From contig OZ244249.1 of the NCBI GenBank assembly GCA_965217135.1, positions 2,666,001-2,730,000 of the forward strand: DNA of 64,000 nucleotides, written 5' to 3'. The stretch is from HXMU1420-2 sp017643305 (GTDB lineage: Bacteria; Pseudomonadota; Alphaproteobacteria; Rhodobacterales; Rhodobacteraceae). Below, piece by piece: positions 51,868-59,136 of the stretch. A program made the translations under genes and the position numbers. A model generated the notes under the pieces. That model did not search any database and had not been told where the DNA came from. It worked only from the letters and a program-made list of their open reading frames with translations. Position 1 is the stretch's first letter; each line of letters starts with the position of its first letter.

Positions 51868-53472
51868 TCACATCCGGAACACGCCAAACTTCGTCTCCTC
51901 CAACGGCGCATTCAAAGCCGCCGACAGCGACAGGAACAGCACATCCCGGGTTGCACGCGGATCCACCACGCCGTCATCCCAGAGCCGCGCGGAGGCGTAG
52001 AGCGGGTGCGACTGCTCCTCGAACATCTCCAAGGTCGGACGCTTGAACTCCGTCTCTTCCTCCGCCGACCACGCGCCGCCAGCGCGTTCGATGCCGTCCC
52101 GCTTCACAGTAGCCAGCACGCCCGCCGCCTGCTCACCCCCCATGACCGAAATGCGCGAATTCGGCCAGGTCCACATGAAGCGCGGGCTGTAAGCCCTTCC
52201 GGACATGCCATAATTCCCTGCCCCGAAAGAGCCCCCCACCAGCATCGTCACCTTCGGCACTTTTGTCGTCGCCACAGCGGTCACCATCTTGGCGCCATGC
52301 CGGGCGATCCCCTCGGCCTCATATTTCTTGCCCACCATGAAGCCTGTGATGTTCTGCAAGAACACCAGCGGAATGAACCGCTGAGAACACAGTTCCACAA
52401 AATGCGCCGCCTTGGCCGCGCTTTCGGAATAGAGCACGCCATTGTTGGCGATTATCCCCACGGGGCAGCCTTTGATATGCGCAAATCCACAAATCAGTGT
52501 GGTGCCGAACCGCGCCTTGAATTCGTCAAAGCGCGAGCCATCCACCACCCTCGCGATCACCTCGCGGATGTCATAGGGCGTCTTCAGGTCCGCGGGCACC
52601 ACACCGAGGATTTCGTCCGGGTCATAAGCGGGCTCTTCCGGGCTTTGCCATTGCACGGTTTGCGGACGGCTCCGGTTCAAACCCCGGATCGCCTCCCGCG
52701 CCAGGGCCAGCGCGTGGGCATCGTCTTCGGCCAGGTAATCCGCCACGCCTGAGAGGCGCGTGTGTACGTCGCCTCCGCCCAGCTCCTCGGCGCTTACCAC
52801 CTCGCCAATCGCGGCTTTCACCAACGGTGGTCCGGCGAGGAAAATGGTCCCCTGCTCCTTCACGATGATGGTCACATCCGACATCGCGGGCACATAAGCC
52901 CCGCCCGCCGTACAGGACCCCATCACCACAGCGATCTGCGGAATGCCTTCGGCGCTCATATTCGCCTGGTTGTAGAAAATTCGACCAAAATGCTCCCGGT
53001 CGGGGAAGACCTCATCCTGATTGGGCAGGTTCGCGCCGCCGGAGTCCACCAGATAGACACACGGCAGCTTGCATTCCCGCGCAATTTCCTGCGCGCGGAG
53101 ATGCTTCTTGACGGTCATGGGATAGTAAGTGCCGCCCTTCACGGTGGCATCGTTGCACACCACCATGACCTCCTGCCCGTGCACCTGCCCGATCCCGGCC
53201 ACCATCCCGGCACAGGGCGCGGCCCCGTCATACATGCCATGCGCGGCTGTCGCGCCGATCTCCAGAAACGGGCTGCCCGGATCCAAGAGCCCCGCCACCC
53301 GGTCGCGCGGCAGAAGCTTGCCCCGGCTTAAATGCCGGTCCCGACTGCGCTGCCCCCCACCCTCAGCCGCCTGCGCCGCCGCCTCACGGATCTGTGCCAA
53401 GGCATCGAGATGTGCCGCGCGATTGGTTTTAAAGGCGTCCGAGGACGGAATGGCCTGCGATTGCAGCTTCAT
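51868..53472 (-). CDS. mccB: Methylcrotonyl-CoA carboxylase, carboxyltransferase beta subunit
   Basis: A 534-residue carboxyltransferase with the N-terminal GKLLPRDRVAGLLDPGSPFLE and two crotonase-fold halves. GMVAGIGQVHGQEVMVVCND and NQDEVFPDREHFGRIFYNQA are typical of MccB, and GSFGAGNYGMSGRAYSPRFM lies in the second half. It transfers carboxyl from biotin to 3-methylcrotonyl-CoA, giving 3-methylglutaconyl-CoA. It is 64 bases downstream of a small secreted-protein gene, with a GntR-like palindrome in that gap. Confidence 0.95.
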   Translation of the reverse strand: MKLQSQAIPSSDAFKTNRAAHLDALAQIREAAAQAAEGGGQRSRDRHLSRGKLLPRDRVAGLLDPGSPFLEIGATAAHGMYDGAAPCAGMVAGIGQVHGQEVMVVCNDATVKGGTYYPMTVKKHLRAQEIARECKLPCVYLVDSGGANLPNQDEVFPDREHFGRIFYNQANMSAEGIPQIAVVMGSCTAGGAYVPAMSDVTIIVKEQGTIFLAGPPLVKAAIGEVVSAEELGGGDVHTRLSGVADYLAEDDAHALALAREAIRGLNRSRPQTVQWQSPEEPAYDPDEILGVVPADLKTPYDIREVIARVVDGSRFDEFKARFGTTLICGFAHIKGCPVGIIANNGVLYSESAAKAAHFVELCSQRFIPLVFLQNITGFMVGKKYEAEGIARHGAKMVTAVATTKVPKVTMLVGGSFGAGNYGMSGRAYSPRFMWTWPNSRISVMGGEQAAGVLATVKRDGIERAGGAWSAEEETEFKRPTLEMFEEQSHPLYASARLWDDGVVDPRATRDVLFLSLSAALNAPLEETKFGVFRM

Positions 53473-53520
53473 ATGGTGGTCTCCCTTCCGGCACGCCTAT
53501 TTGCGGAGCCGTGCGCGTGC

Positions 53521-53540
53521 GTATTGTATGCAGTATTCAT
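53521..53540. promoter_or_regulatory. Operator-like site before mccB
   Basis: TGTATGCAGTATTCA at 53525-53539 differs by one base from TGTATACAGTATTCA in the BMC promoter. It lies just before mccB inside the leucine operon. A shared or related GntR regulator is possible; chance is not excluded. Confidence 0.35.
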
Positions 53541-54127
53541 TTCTTCGCCCCCGGCCGCTCCCGCGGTCTCAGCGGTGGGGGGGCGGCGGCCCATCCGGCT
53601 TCCACCGCTGGGTCGGCGGCGTTCAGGTAGCGGGCCACTTGCCAAGCGGTGATGGCGAGGCTCAGACGATTGGTGGCCTGGCGCGCCTCGCACCAGACCT
53701 GCATCGCATCTTCGCCTGATCCAGCACAGTCTTCCCCGGCCGAAGACCCGTGCGCCAGCGCCCAAACCCGCGGATAAAGCGCGTCGGACCATTGCCCGGC
53801 CTGCCCTGCGACGGCCTGCGGGTCGGGCAAACCGCTCAGGATTTCGGTGCTCAGCACATCCTGCCTGGCCCGCAGATCGCGCTGGCATGCCAGCGGGTCA
53901 TTGGAAAAATCGCAGGCAATGATCCCGACCATCCCGCAGTAATCCACCCAATCGAACAGGCCGTTTTGGAAGCCTTGCGGCTGCGGCGTGGTCGCTGCCG
54001 GCCCAAAGTCGCGTTCGTAATAGGCGATCTGCGTGTCCATGCAGACGGAAAACTCCGGCAGCGTGTCAGAGGCCGTGGCGGCGAACCCGGCGACACTGAA
54101 AAAAACGGACAGGTACAAACCTTTCAC
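53537..54127 (-). CDS. Secreted Cys-containing protein, LprI/DUF1311-like
   Basis: A 196-residue exported protein starting at a GTG that overlaps the synthetase stop (GTGA). The signal peptide is VKGLYLSVFFSVAGFAATAS. The mature part carries four or more cysteines (FSVCMDTQ, DYCGMVGIIACDFSNDP, LACQRDL, EDCAGSG, VWCEARQ). The spacing resembles lysozyme-inhibitor LprI-like (DUF1311) proteins. The frame extends to 54265 but only the GTG start gives a signal sequence. It is one of three such proteins in this operon. Confidence 0.6.
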   Translation of the reverse strand: MKGLYLSVFFSVAGFAATASDTLPEFSVCMDTQIAYYERDFGPAATTPQPQGFQNGLFDWVDYCGMVGIIACDFSNDPLACQRDLRARQDVLSTEILSGLPDPQAVAGQAGQWSDALYPRVWALAHGSSAGEDCAGSGEDAMQVWCEARQATNRLSLAITAWQVARYLNAADPAVEAGWAAAPPPLRPRERPGAKK

Positions 54128-55659
54128 TGCACCGCCTCCAGCTCCGCCACGGCGCGCGCTTTTAACGCCTTGCGGATCACCTTGCCTGTCACCGTCATAG
54201 GAAGTGCATCCAAGAACGATATTTCCCTTGGATATGAATATCCTGCAAGCCGTTCTTTCACCCATGCCTGAAGATCTTCGGCGCGCACATCTGCCCCTTC
54301 ACGACACACCACGTAAGCCTTCACGATCTCAGTCCGCAGCGCATCGGGCTTGCCAACAACGCCCACCGTGGCCACATCCGGATGCGTCAGCAGGCAGTCT
54401 TCAATTTCCGCCGGACCAATGCGATACCCGCCAGAGGTGATCACATCATCCTCCCGCCCGACAAACCGCAGATAGTCACCATCCCACACGCCTCGGTCCC
54501 CGGTGACCAGCCAGTCATCCCGAAACTTTTCAGCCGTGGCCTGCGGATTGTCCCAGTATTCCAGCATCATGGAGGCCGACCCGCGCCGCACAGCCACGTC
54601 GCCTTCCTCGTCCGTCTGCTGCCCGGCCTCATCGATGACCGCCACCTCATGCCCCGGCACCGGCTGACCAATGCAACCGGGCCGCACCGGAAACGCAACG
54701 CTGCAGGACGACACAACCATGTTGCATTCGGTCTGGCCGTAAAACTCGTTGATCGCCAACCCAAAGGCCTGCCGCCCCCAAGCCAGCATCTCCGCCCCCA
54801 GCGGTTCCCCCCCAGACGCGACCGACCGCAAGCCCCGCAAGTTCTGTTCCGAAGCCTTCAGCATCCGCAAAGCTGTGGGTGGGAAAAACACATTGCGCAC
54901 AGCACCTTCGCGGATGATGTTCGCGCAGCCTTCGGTGCTGAACTTGGCCATCCTGGCCGCCACAACCGGCACGCCAAGCGCGAGACCCGGCATCAGCACG
55001 TCAAACAACCCGCCGATCCAGGCCCAGTCCGCCGGGGTCCAAAGGCAATCACCGTCCTGTCCCAGGTAATCATGGCTCACCGACACGCCAGGCAGATGCC
55101 CGGTCAGCACCCGGTGACCATGCAGCGCCCCCTTTGGCTTTCCGGTGGTGCCAGAAGTATAGATCAATACCGCCGGATCTTCCGGCCCCGTATCCGCAAA
55201 CGCCACTGGATCCCCCGGCACGCCAACCTCCGCCGCCATAACCGGTTCGGCTAGATCGCCCAGCAGCGCCGCTCCGTCGGCATCGGTCAATACTATCGAA
55301 AGGCCAGAATTCTCCACCCGTGACGCCAATGCGTCCTTCTGGAAGAGCATGAACAAAGGCACTGAAATCGCACCGATTTTCCAGATCGCCAGATGCGCTG
55401 CCGCACACCAGGGCGATTGCGAAAACAACACGCCCACCCGGTCACCCGGTGCCACGCGCCTAGCCAGATAACGCGCCAGCCCATCTACCATACCGTGCAG
55501 GTCATCGCGGTTCACATCTCGCCGCGCACCACCTGTCAGGTCAATTATCGCTATCTGATCCCCGGGACCTTGCAGCGCCTGTTGGGCCATGTTCAGCTGA
55601 CCGGGCAGTGCCCAGTCAAACCCTTGCCAGGCAGGGCGATATCCCTGGTTGTCTGTCAC
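54124..55659 (-). CDS. AMP-forming acyl-CoA synthetase
   Basis: A 511-residue ANL-superfamily ligase that activates a carboxylic acid as acyl-AMP then acyl-CoA. P-loop: IYTSGTTGKPKGALHGH; A5: EFYGQTECNMVV; A7/A8: TGDRGVWDGDYLRFVGREDD; A10 lysine in LPMTVTGKVIRKAL. In this operon it may activate isovalerate or acetoacetate, feeding the same pathway (inference); broad short-chain specificity is equally possible. Both ends overlap neighbours by four bases, showing tight coupling. Confidence 0.85.
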   Translation of the reverse strand: MTDNQGYRPAWQGFDWALPGQLNMAQQALQGPGDQIAIIDLTGGARRDVNRDDLHGMVDGLARYLARRVAPGDRVGVLFSQSPWCAAAHLAIWKIGAISVPLFMLFQKDALASRVENSGLSIVLTDADGAALLGDLAEPVMAAEVGVPGDPVAFADTGPEDPAVLIYTSGTTGKPKGALHGHRVLTGHLPGVSVSHDYLGQDGDCLWTPADWAWIGGLFDVLMPGLALGVPVVAARMAKFSTEGCANIIREGAVRNVFFPPTALRMLKASEQNLRGLRSVASGGEPLGAEMLAWGRQAFGLAINEFYGQTECNMVVSSCSVAFPVRPGCIGQPVPGHEVAVIDEAGQQTDEEGDVAVRRGSASMMLEYWDNPQATAEKFRDDWLVTGDRGVWDGDYLRFVGREDDVITSGGYRIGPAEIEDCLLTHPDVATVGVVGKPDALRTEIVKAYVVCREGADVRAEDLQAWVKERLAGYSYPREISFLDALPMTVTGKVIRKALKARAVAELEAVQ

Positions 55660-55871
55660 TCCCCCACCTGCGCGGTTTCGAGGTATAACGCCTGTTCGCC
55701 GATCATCCGCACCATGCAGGCCTGCGCCGATCGCCCGATGCAGGCTTTCTGCCCCTCAAGCGTCGGCTGCGCGCAAACGCAGGCTGCCGTGAAATCACTA
55801 GAATATTGCAGGTCCTGCGCCGCTGCTCCTCCGGCGGACAGGATCAGAACAAGGCTCAGATAGCGCATCAT
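55656..55871 (-). CDS. Small secreted Cys-containing protein
   Basis: A 71-residue protein with signal peptide MMRYLSLVLILSAGGAAAQ and a short mature part holding four cysteines (AACVCAQPTLEGQKACIGRS, then QACMVRMIG). The arrangement resembles the first repeat of LprI-like domains. It overlaps the synthetase start by four bases. No function known. Confidence 0.6.
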   Translation of the reverse strand: MMRYLSLVLILSAGGAAAQDLQYSSDFTAACVCAQPTLEGQKACIGRSAQACMVRMIGEQALYLETAQVGE

Positions 55872-55881
55872 GGCTCGCCCC

Positions 55882-56385
55882 TCAGATCAGCCCCCAAATT
55901 TCCGGTTGCAGCGCCCGATGGGCCGTTAGGTCAATCAGGCAAATCACGTAGGTCCGCGCGCCTTCCCCGGTGTCCGAGCCAAAGGGTTCGGCTTCCGCTT
56001 CGCAGGCAATACCGCGATAGGCTTCAAACAATATCTGGCTCTGCTGCAGCAAGGTTTCAGACCGTGCCGGTCGGCCCCGGTCCCGCTCAAATGCATCCGC
56101 CTCCCGCGTGCGTTCCAGCACGATGGTATATTTGCTGCGCATAGCATCGTCCCAGGACACGGCTTCACGCAAGAAACATGTATCTGCCGCTCCCGCACCT
56201 GTCGCATCGCAATCGTCCGCAATGTAGTACTTGCACTGCCGCAACTGTTCCGCGCTGCCATGGTCCAGACAGTTGTGTGCCGCGCGGGTCATTGCGGTGT
56301 CCGGACCCTCCCCGCGAAACAGATCCGCCGCGTTCGCGGCAGGCCCCGCAAGGCCTATGGCCAGCGCAGTGGCCAACAGCTTCAT
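55882..56385 (-). CDS. Secreted lysozyme-inhibitor LprI-like (DUF1311) protein
   Basis: A 167-residue exported protein: signal peptide MKLLATALAIGLAGPAANA, then a mature domain with cysteines in HNCLDHG, LRQCKYY, ADDCDATG, DTCFLREA, GIACEAEA and YVICLIDL. The W-D-x-x-x-x-x-K/Y pattern near SWDDAMRSKYTIV is typical of DUF1311/LprI-like proteins, some of which inhibit lysozyme in the periplasm. The ATG overlaps the ivd stop (ATGA). Why such a protein is locked to isovaleryl-CoA dehydrogenase is unexplained. Confidence 0.65.
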   Translation of the reverse strand: MKLLATALAIGLAGPAANAADLFRGEGPDTAMTRAAHNCLDHGSAEQLRQCKYYIADDCDATGAGAADTCFLREAVSWDDAMRSKYTIVLERTREADAFERDRGRPARSETLLQQSQILFEAYRGIACEAEAEPFGSDTGEGARTYVICLIDLTAHRALQPEIWGLI

Positions 56386-57545
56386 TGCATCGTTGCCATC
56401 AACTCGCGCCCGATCAACATGCGTCGGATTTCGCTGGTACCAGCGCCGATTTCCATCAGCTTGGCATCGCGGAAAATCCGCCCAACGGGGTTGTCGTTCA
56501 GGTAGCCAGCCCCACCCATGGCCTGCACGGCTTGGTGTGCCTGTGTCATCGCCGCTTCGGAGGCATAGAGACAACAAGCCGCCGCATCCTGCCGGGTGAT
56601 TGTGCCTTTGTCACAAGCCTTCGCAGCCTCGTAAACATAGGCGCGCGCTGAATTCATCGCAGTGTACATGTCGGCAATCTTGCCCTGCATCAGCTGGAAG
56701 TTTCCGATCGGCTGACCAAATTGCTTGCGCTCGGCCATGTACGGCATGATCTCATCCAGACAGGCGGCGATGATGCCAGTGCCGATCCCAGCCAGCACCA
56801 CCCGTTCATAATCAAGGCCGGACATCAGCACTGCAACGCCCTTGCCCTCTTCGCCCAGAACGTTTTCAAACGGGACTTCACAATCTTCGAAAATCAGCTC
56901 CGCCGTGTTGGACCCCCGCATGCCCAGCTTGTCGAAATGCGGGCTGGTGGAGAAGCCCTTGAAGCTTTTCTCGATCAGGAACGCAGTGATCCCGCGCGGC
57001 CCGGCATCAGGGTCGGTTTTGGCATAGACCACCAGCGTATCGGCATCTGGGCCATTGGTGATCCAGTATTTGTTGCCGCTCAACCGGTAATGATCGTTCC
57101 GCTTCTCGGCCCGCAGCTTCATGCTCACCACGTCGGATCCGGCCCCGGCCTCGGACATGGCCAATGCGCCCACATGTTCGCCCGAAACAAGCCCCGGCAG
57201 GTATTTCTGCTTCTGGTCTTCGGTGCCATTCAACCGGATCTGGTTCACGCAAAGGTTCGAATGCGCGCCATAGCTGAGCGAGACCGAGGCACTTGCCCGC
57301 GCCACCTCCTCCACCGCGATGGTGTGCGCCAGGTAGGACATGCCCGTGCCGCCGTATTCTTCTTCCACCGTGACGCCCAGTAGCCCCAGTTCACCCATCT
57401 CCTTCCACAGATCCATCGGGAAGGCGTTCGACCGGTCAATCTCGGCGGCCATCGGCTTGACCCGCTCCTGGGCCCAGCGATGCACCATTTCGCGCAGGGC
57501 GTTGACGTCTTCGCCCAGATCGAACTGCATGGAAGCGGTGAACAT
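56382..57545 (-). CDS. ivd: Isovaleryl-CoA dehydrogenase
   Basis: A 387-residue acyl-CoA dehydrogenase. LAMSEAGAGSDVVSMKLRAE and NKYWITNGPDADTLVVYAKT are FAD-contact motifs. GLDYERVVLAGIGTGI places the catalytic Glu at the position used by isovaleryl-CoA dehydrogenases. The C-terminal QAMGGAGYLNDNPVGRIFRD completes the family signature. The AAGGAG ribosome site supports the start at 57545. As first gene of the leucine operon it is preceded by a palindrome at 57565. It passes electrons to ETF. Confidence 0.94.
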   Translation of the reverse strand: MFTASMQFDLGEDVNALREMVHRWAQERVKPMAAEIDRSNAFPMDLWKEMGELGLLGVTVEEEYGGTGMSYLAHTIAVEEVARASASVSLSYGAHSNLCVNQIRLNGTEDQKQKYLPGLVSGEHVGALAMSEAGAGSDVVSMKLRAEKRNDHYRLSGNKYWITNGPDADTLVVYAKTDPDAGPRGITAFLIEKSFKGFSTSPHFDKLGMRGSNTAELIFEDCEVPFENVLGEEGKGVAVLMSGLDYERVVLAGIGTGIIAACLDEIMPYMAERKQFGQPIGNFQLMQGKIADMYTAMNSARAYVYEAAKACDKGTITRQDAAACCLYASEAAMTQAHQAVQAMGGAGYLNDNPVGRIFRDAKLMEIGAGTSEIRRMLIGRELMATMQ

Positions 57546-57564
57546 GGACGGCTCCTTCGGTTTA

Positions 57565-57580
57565 TTGAACGCTTGTTCAA
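57565..57580. promoter_or_regulatory. Palindromic operator upstream of ivd
   Basis: TTGAAC-GCTT-GTTCAA, 20 bases before the ivd start codon. This is the size and symmetry of TetR- or MerR-type operators found before acyl-CoA dehydrogenase operons. No regulator gene is adjacent. Confidence 0.55.
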
Positions 57581-57632
57581 ATACTTCGCACGGAACTTTA
57601 AGGCGGTCAAGCGGCTTCCCGCTCTTCATCTT

Positions 57633-57730
57633 TGCCTAAATACTCCGGGGGATCGCCGCATCCGCGGCGATGGGGGCGACGCCCCGGAAGCGAATTGTCA
57701 ACAATTCGCAGATTTTTCGTGCACGAAAAT
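57633..57730. repeat. Composite intergenic repeat: GC-rich hairpins plus two palindromes
   Basis: AAATACTCCGGGGG, then ATCGCCGC/GCGGCGAT and GGGGGCGACGCCCC hairpins, then GCGAATTG-TCAA-CAATTCGC (57690-57709) and the perfect palindrome TTTTCGTGCACGAAAA (57714-57729). The first part is shared in style with 9319-9378, the second with the paired palindromes at 24119, 41739 and 59072. It separates ivd from the upstream aminotransferase gene. Confidence 0.6.
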
Positions 57731-57752
57731 TCCCGCGCTCCGCGTCGGACGG

Positions 57753-58946
57753 TCAGCCGCCCTGCCAGACAGAACCGACTTCGGCGCGAACTATTCGGGC
57801 AATCAGCGCACAATCTTCCAGCGAAAATGTCAAAGGCACCCGCAGGTCGAGTATACCCCGCAGGACCCTATCACTGTCGGGCAGCGACTGGCCCGGCGCA
57901 TAGCACCAACTGTCATAGCGCGAGGTGAACCCATGCGGCTCGGGCGTACCAAACCATTTCAACTCCACACCCCGCGCGGCACAACGGGCCACCACGTCCA
58001 CAACCTTGTCTTCCTCCCAATCGAGCAGCAAGAACTGGAAGGACGAACCGACGTAAACCTCTTTCGCATGCCGTTCGACAATACGCAGCCCAGACGTGTC
58101 ACGCAGCCCGTTCTCCAGAACCTGGTAGCGTTCGTTCCAGCGTTCGATCTGCCGAGGCAGGTCGCGCAGTTGTGGGCGCAGAATGGCCGCGCGCAAATTA
58201 TCCATGCGGCCAGAGATGTTGGGCGTTACGTATTTGAGCTCGGCAAAGGCCTCCGGCGGCGGGGCGGCCAGATGGCGTTCGAACAACATATAAGAGCCTG
58301 ACAGCATGACCGCCCGTGCTGCAATATCGGAATCATCGGTGATCAGAAATCCACCTTCGCCGGAATTGATATGCTTATATGTCTGGGTCGAATAACAGGC
58401 CACCGCACCATGCCGGCCTGAGGCAACCCCGTTCCATGACCCGCCCATGGTATGCGCGCAGTCCTCGATCAAGATCAGCCCGCGCTCGTCGCAGATCTGC
58501 ACCAACCGATCCATGTCGCAGACATGCCCACGCATGTGGCTCAGCATGAGCACGTCTGCCTGATCCGCCTGCCGCTCAAGATCCTCAAGGTCCAGCGTCA
58601 GATCTTCGGTCACGCCCACAAACACCGGCTTCGCCCCGACCGAGGCAATAGCCCCCGGCACGGGGGCGAGCGTGAAGGCGTTGGTCAGCACCCGGTCGCC
58701 CGGCCCCACACCAACCGCCCGCAGCGCCGTGGCCAGCGCATAGCCGCCAGAGGCAACCGCCAGCGCATAGGTCGCGCCGGTCAGAGCGGCGAATTCCTGT
58801 TCCAGAAGCGCGGCTTCCGACAGCTCGCCAGGCGCGGTGTTGTAGCGGTGCAGGCGGCCATGGTGCAGCACGGCCAGCGCCGCTTCGATCGCGTCTTCCG
58901 GGATCGGTTCCTGCTGGGTGAAATTGCCGGTGAATGTCTCGGTCAT
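57753..58946 (-). CDS. DegT/DnrJ/EryC1/StrS-type aminotransferase
   Basis: A 397-residue fold-type I PLP enzyme of the sugar-aminotransferase family. The PLP lysine is in YSTQTYKHINSGEGGFL; the aspartate that binds the ring nitrogen is in ILIEDCAHTMGGSWNG. Members make amino sugars for surface polysaccharides or act as so-called pleiotropic regulators. No sugar-nucleotide gene is nearby, so the substrate is open. The ATG at 58946 is chosen; the frame open to 59234 includes low-complexity intergenic sequence. Confidence 0.85.
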   Translation of the reverse strand: MTETFTGNFTQQEPIPEDAIEAALAVLHHGRLHRYNTAPGELSEAALLEQEFAALTGATYALAVASGGYALATALRAVGVGPGDRVLTNAFTLAPVPGAIASVGAKPVFVGVTEDLTLDLEDLERQADQADVLMLSHMRGHVCDMDRLVQICDERGLILIEDCAHTMGGSWNGVASGRHGAVACYSTQTYKHINSGEGGFLITDDSDIAARAVMLSGSYMLFERHLAAPPPEAFAELKYVTPNISGRMDNLRAAILRPQLRDLPRQIERWNERYQVLENGLRDTSGLRIVERHAKEVYVGSSFQFLLLDWEEDKVVDVVARCAARGVELKWFGTPEPHGFTSRYDSWCYAPGQSLPDSDRVLRGILDLRVPLTFSLEDCALIARIVRAEVGSVWQGG

Positions 58947-59071
58947 GACCCAGTATGTGCTGCGCTGTGCCCGAACGGTCAAGGGGGCGGACCTCATGTC
59001 GCAAACGGAACAGCAGGGCCGCGGGGGACCGGGCCTGATGCGGCAAAGACCTGCCCCGCGCGCTGGGCGGG

Positions 59072-59112
59072 TTTTCTTGGAAAGAAAAGGCCCGGAATTT
59101 TCATAATTCCGG
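59072..59112. repeat. Paired palindromes before the MmgE/PrpD gene
   Basis: TTTTCTT-GGA-AAGAAAA (59072-59088), then CCGGAATT-N5-AATTCCGG (59092-59112). It lies in the 190-base divergent gap and belongs to the recurrent paired-hairpin family. Confidence 0.6.
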
Positions 59113-59136
59113 CGCCTGCCAGGAGAGGTGCGTCGG

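Noticed and set aside
57753..58946. Part of a surface-polysaccharide cluster
   Set aside because: The DegT-type aminotransferase has no glycosyltransferase or nucleotide-sugar gene within the window; it stands alone.
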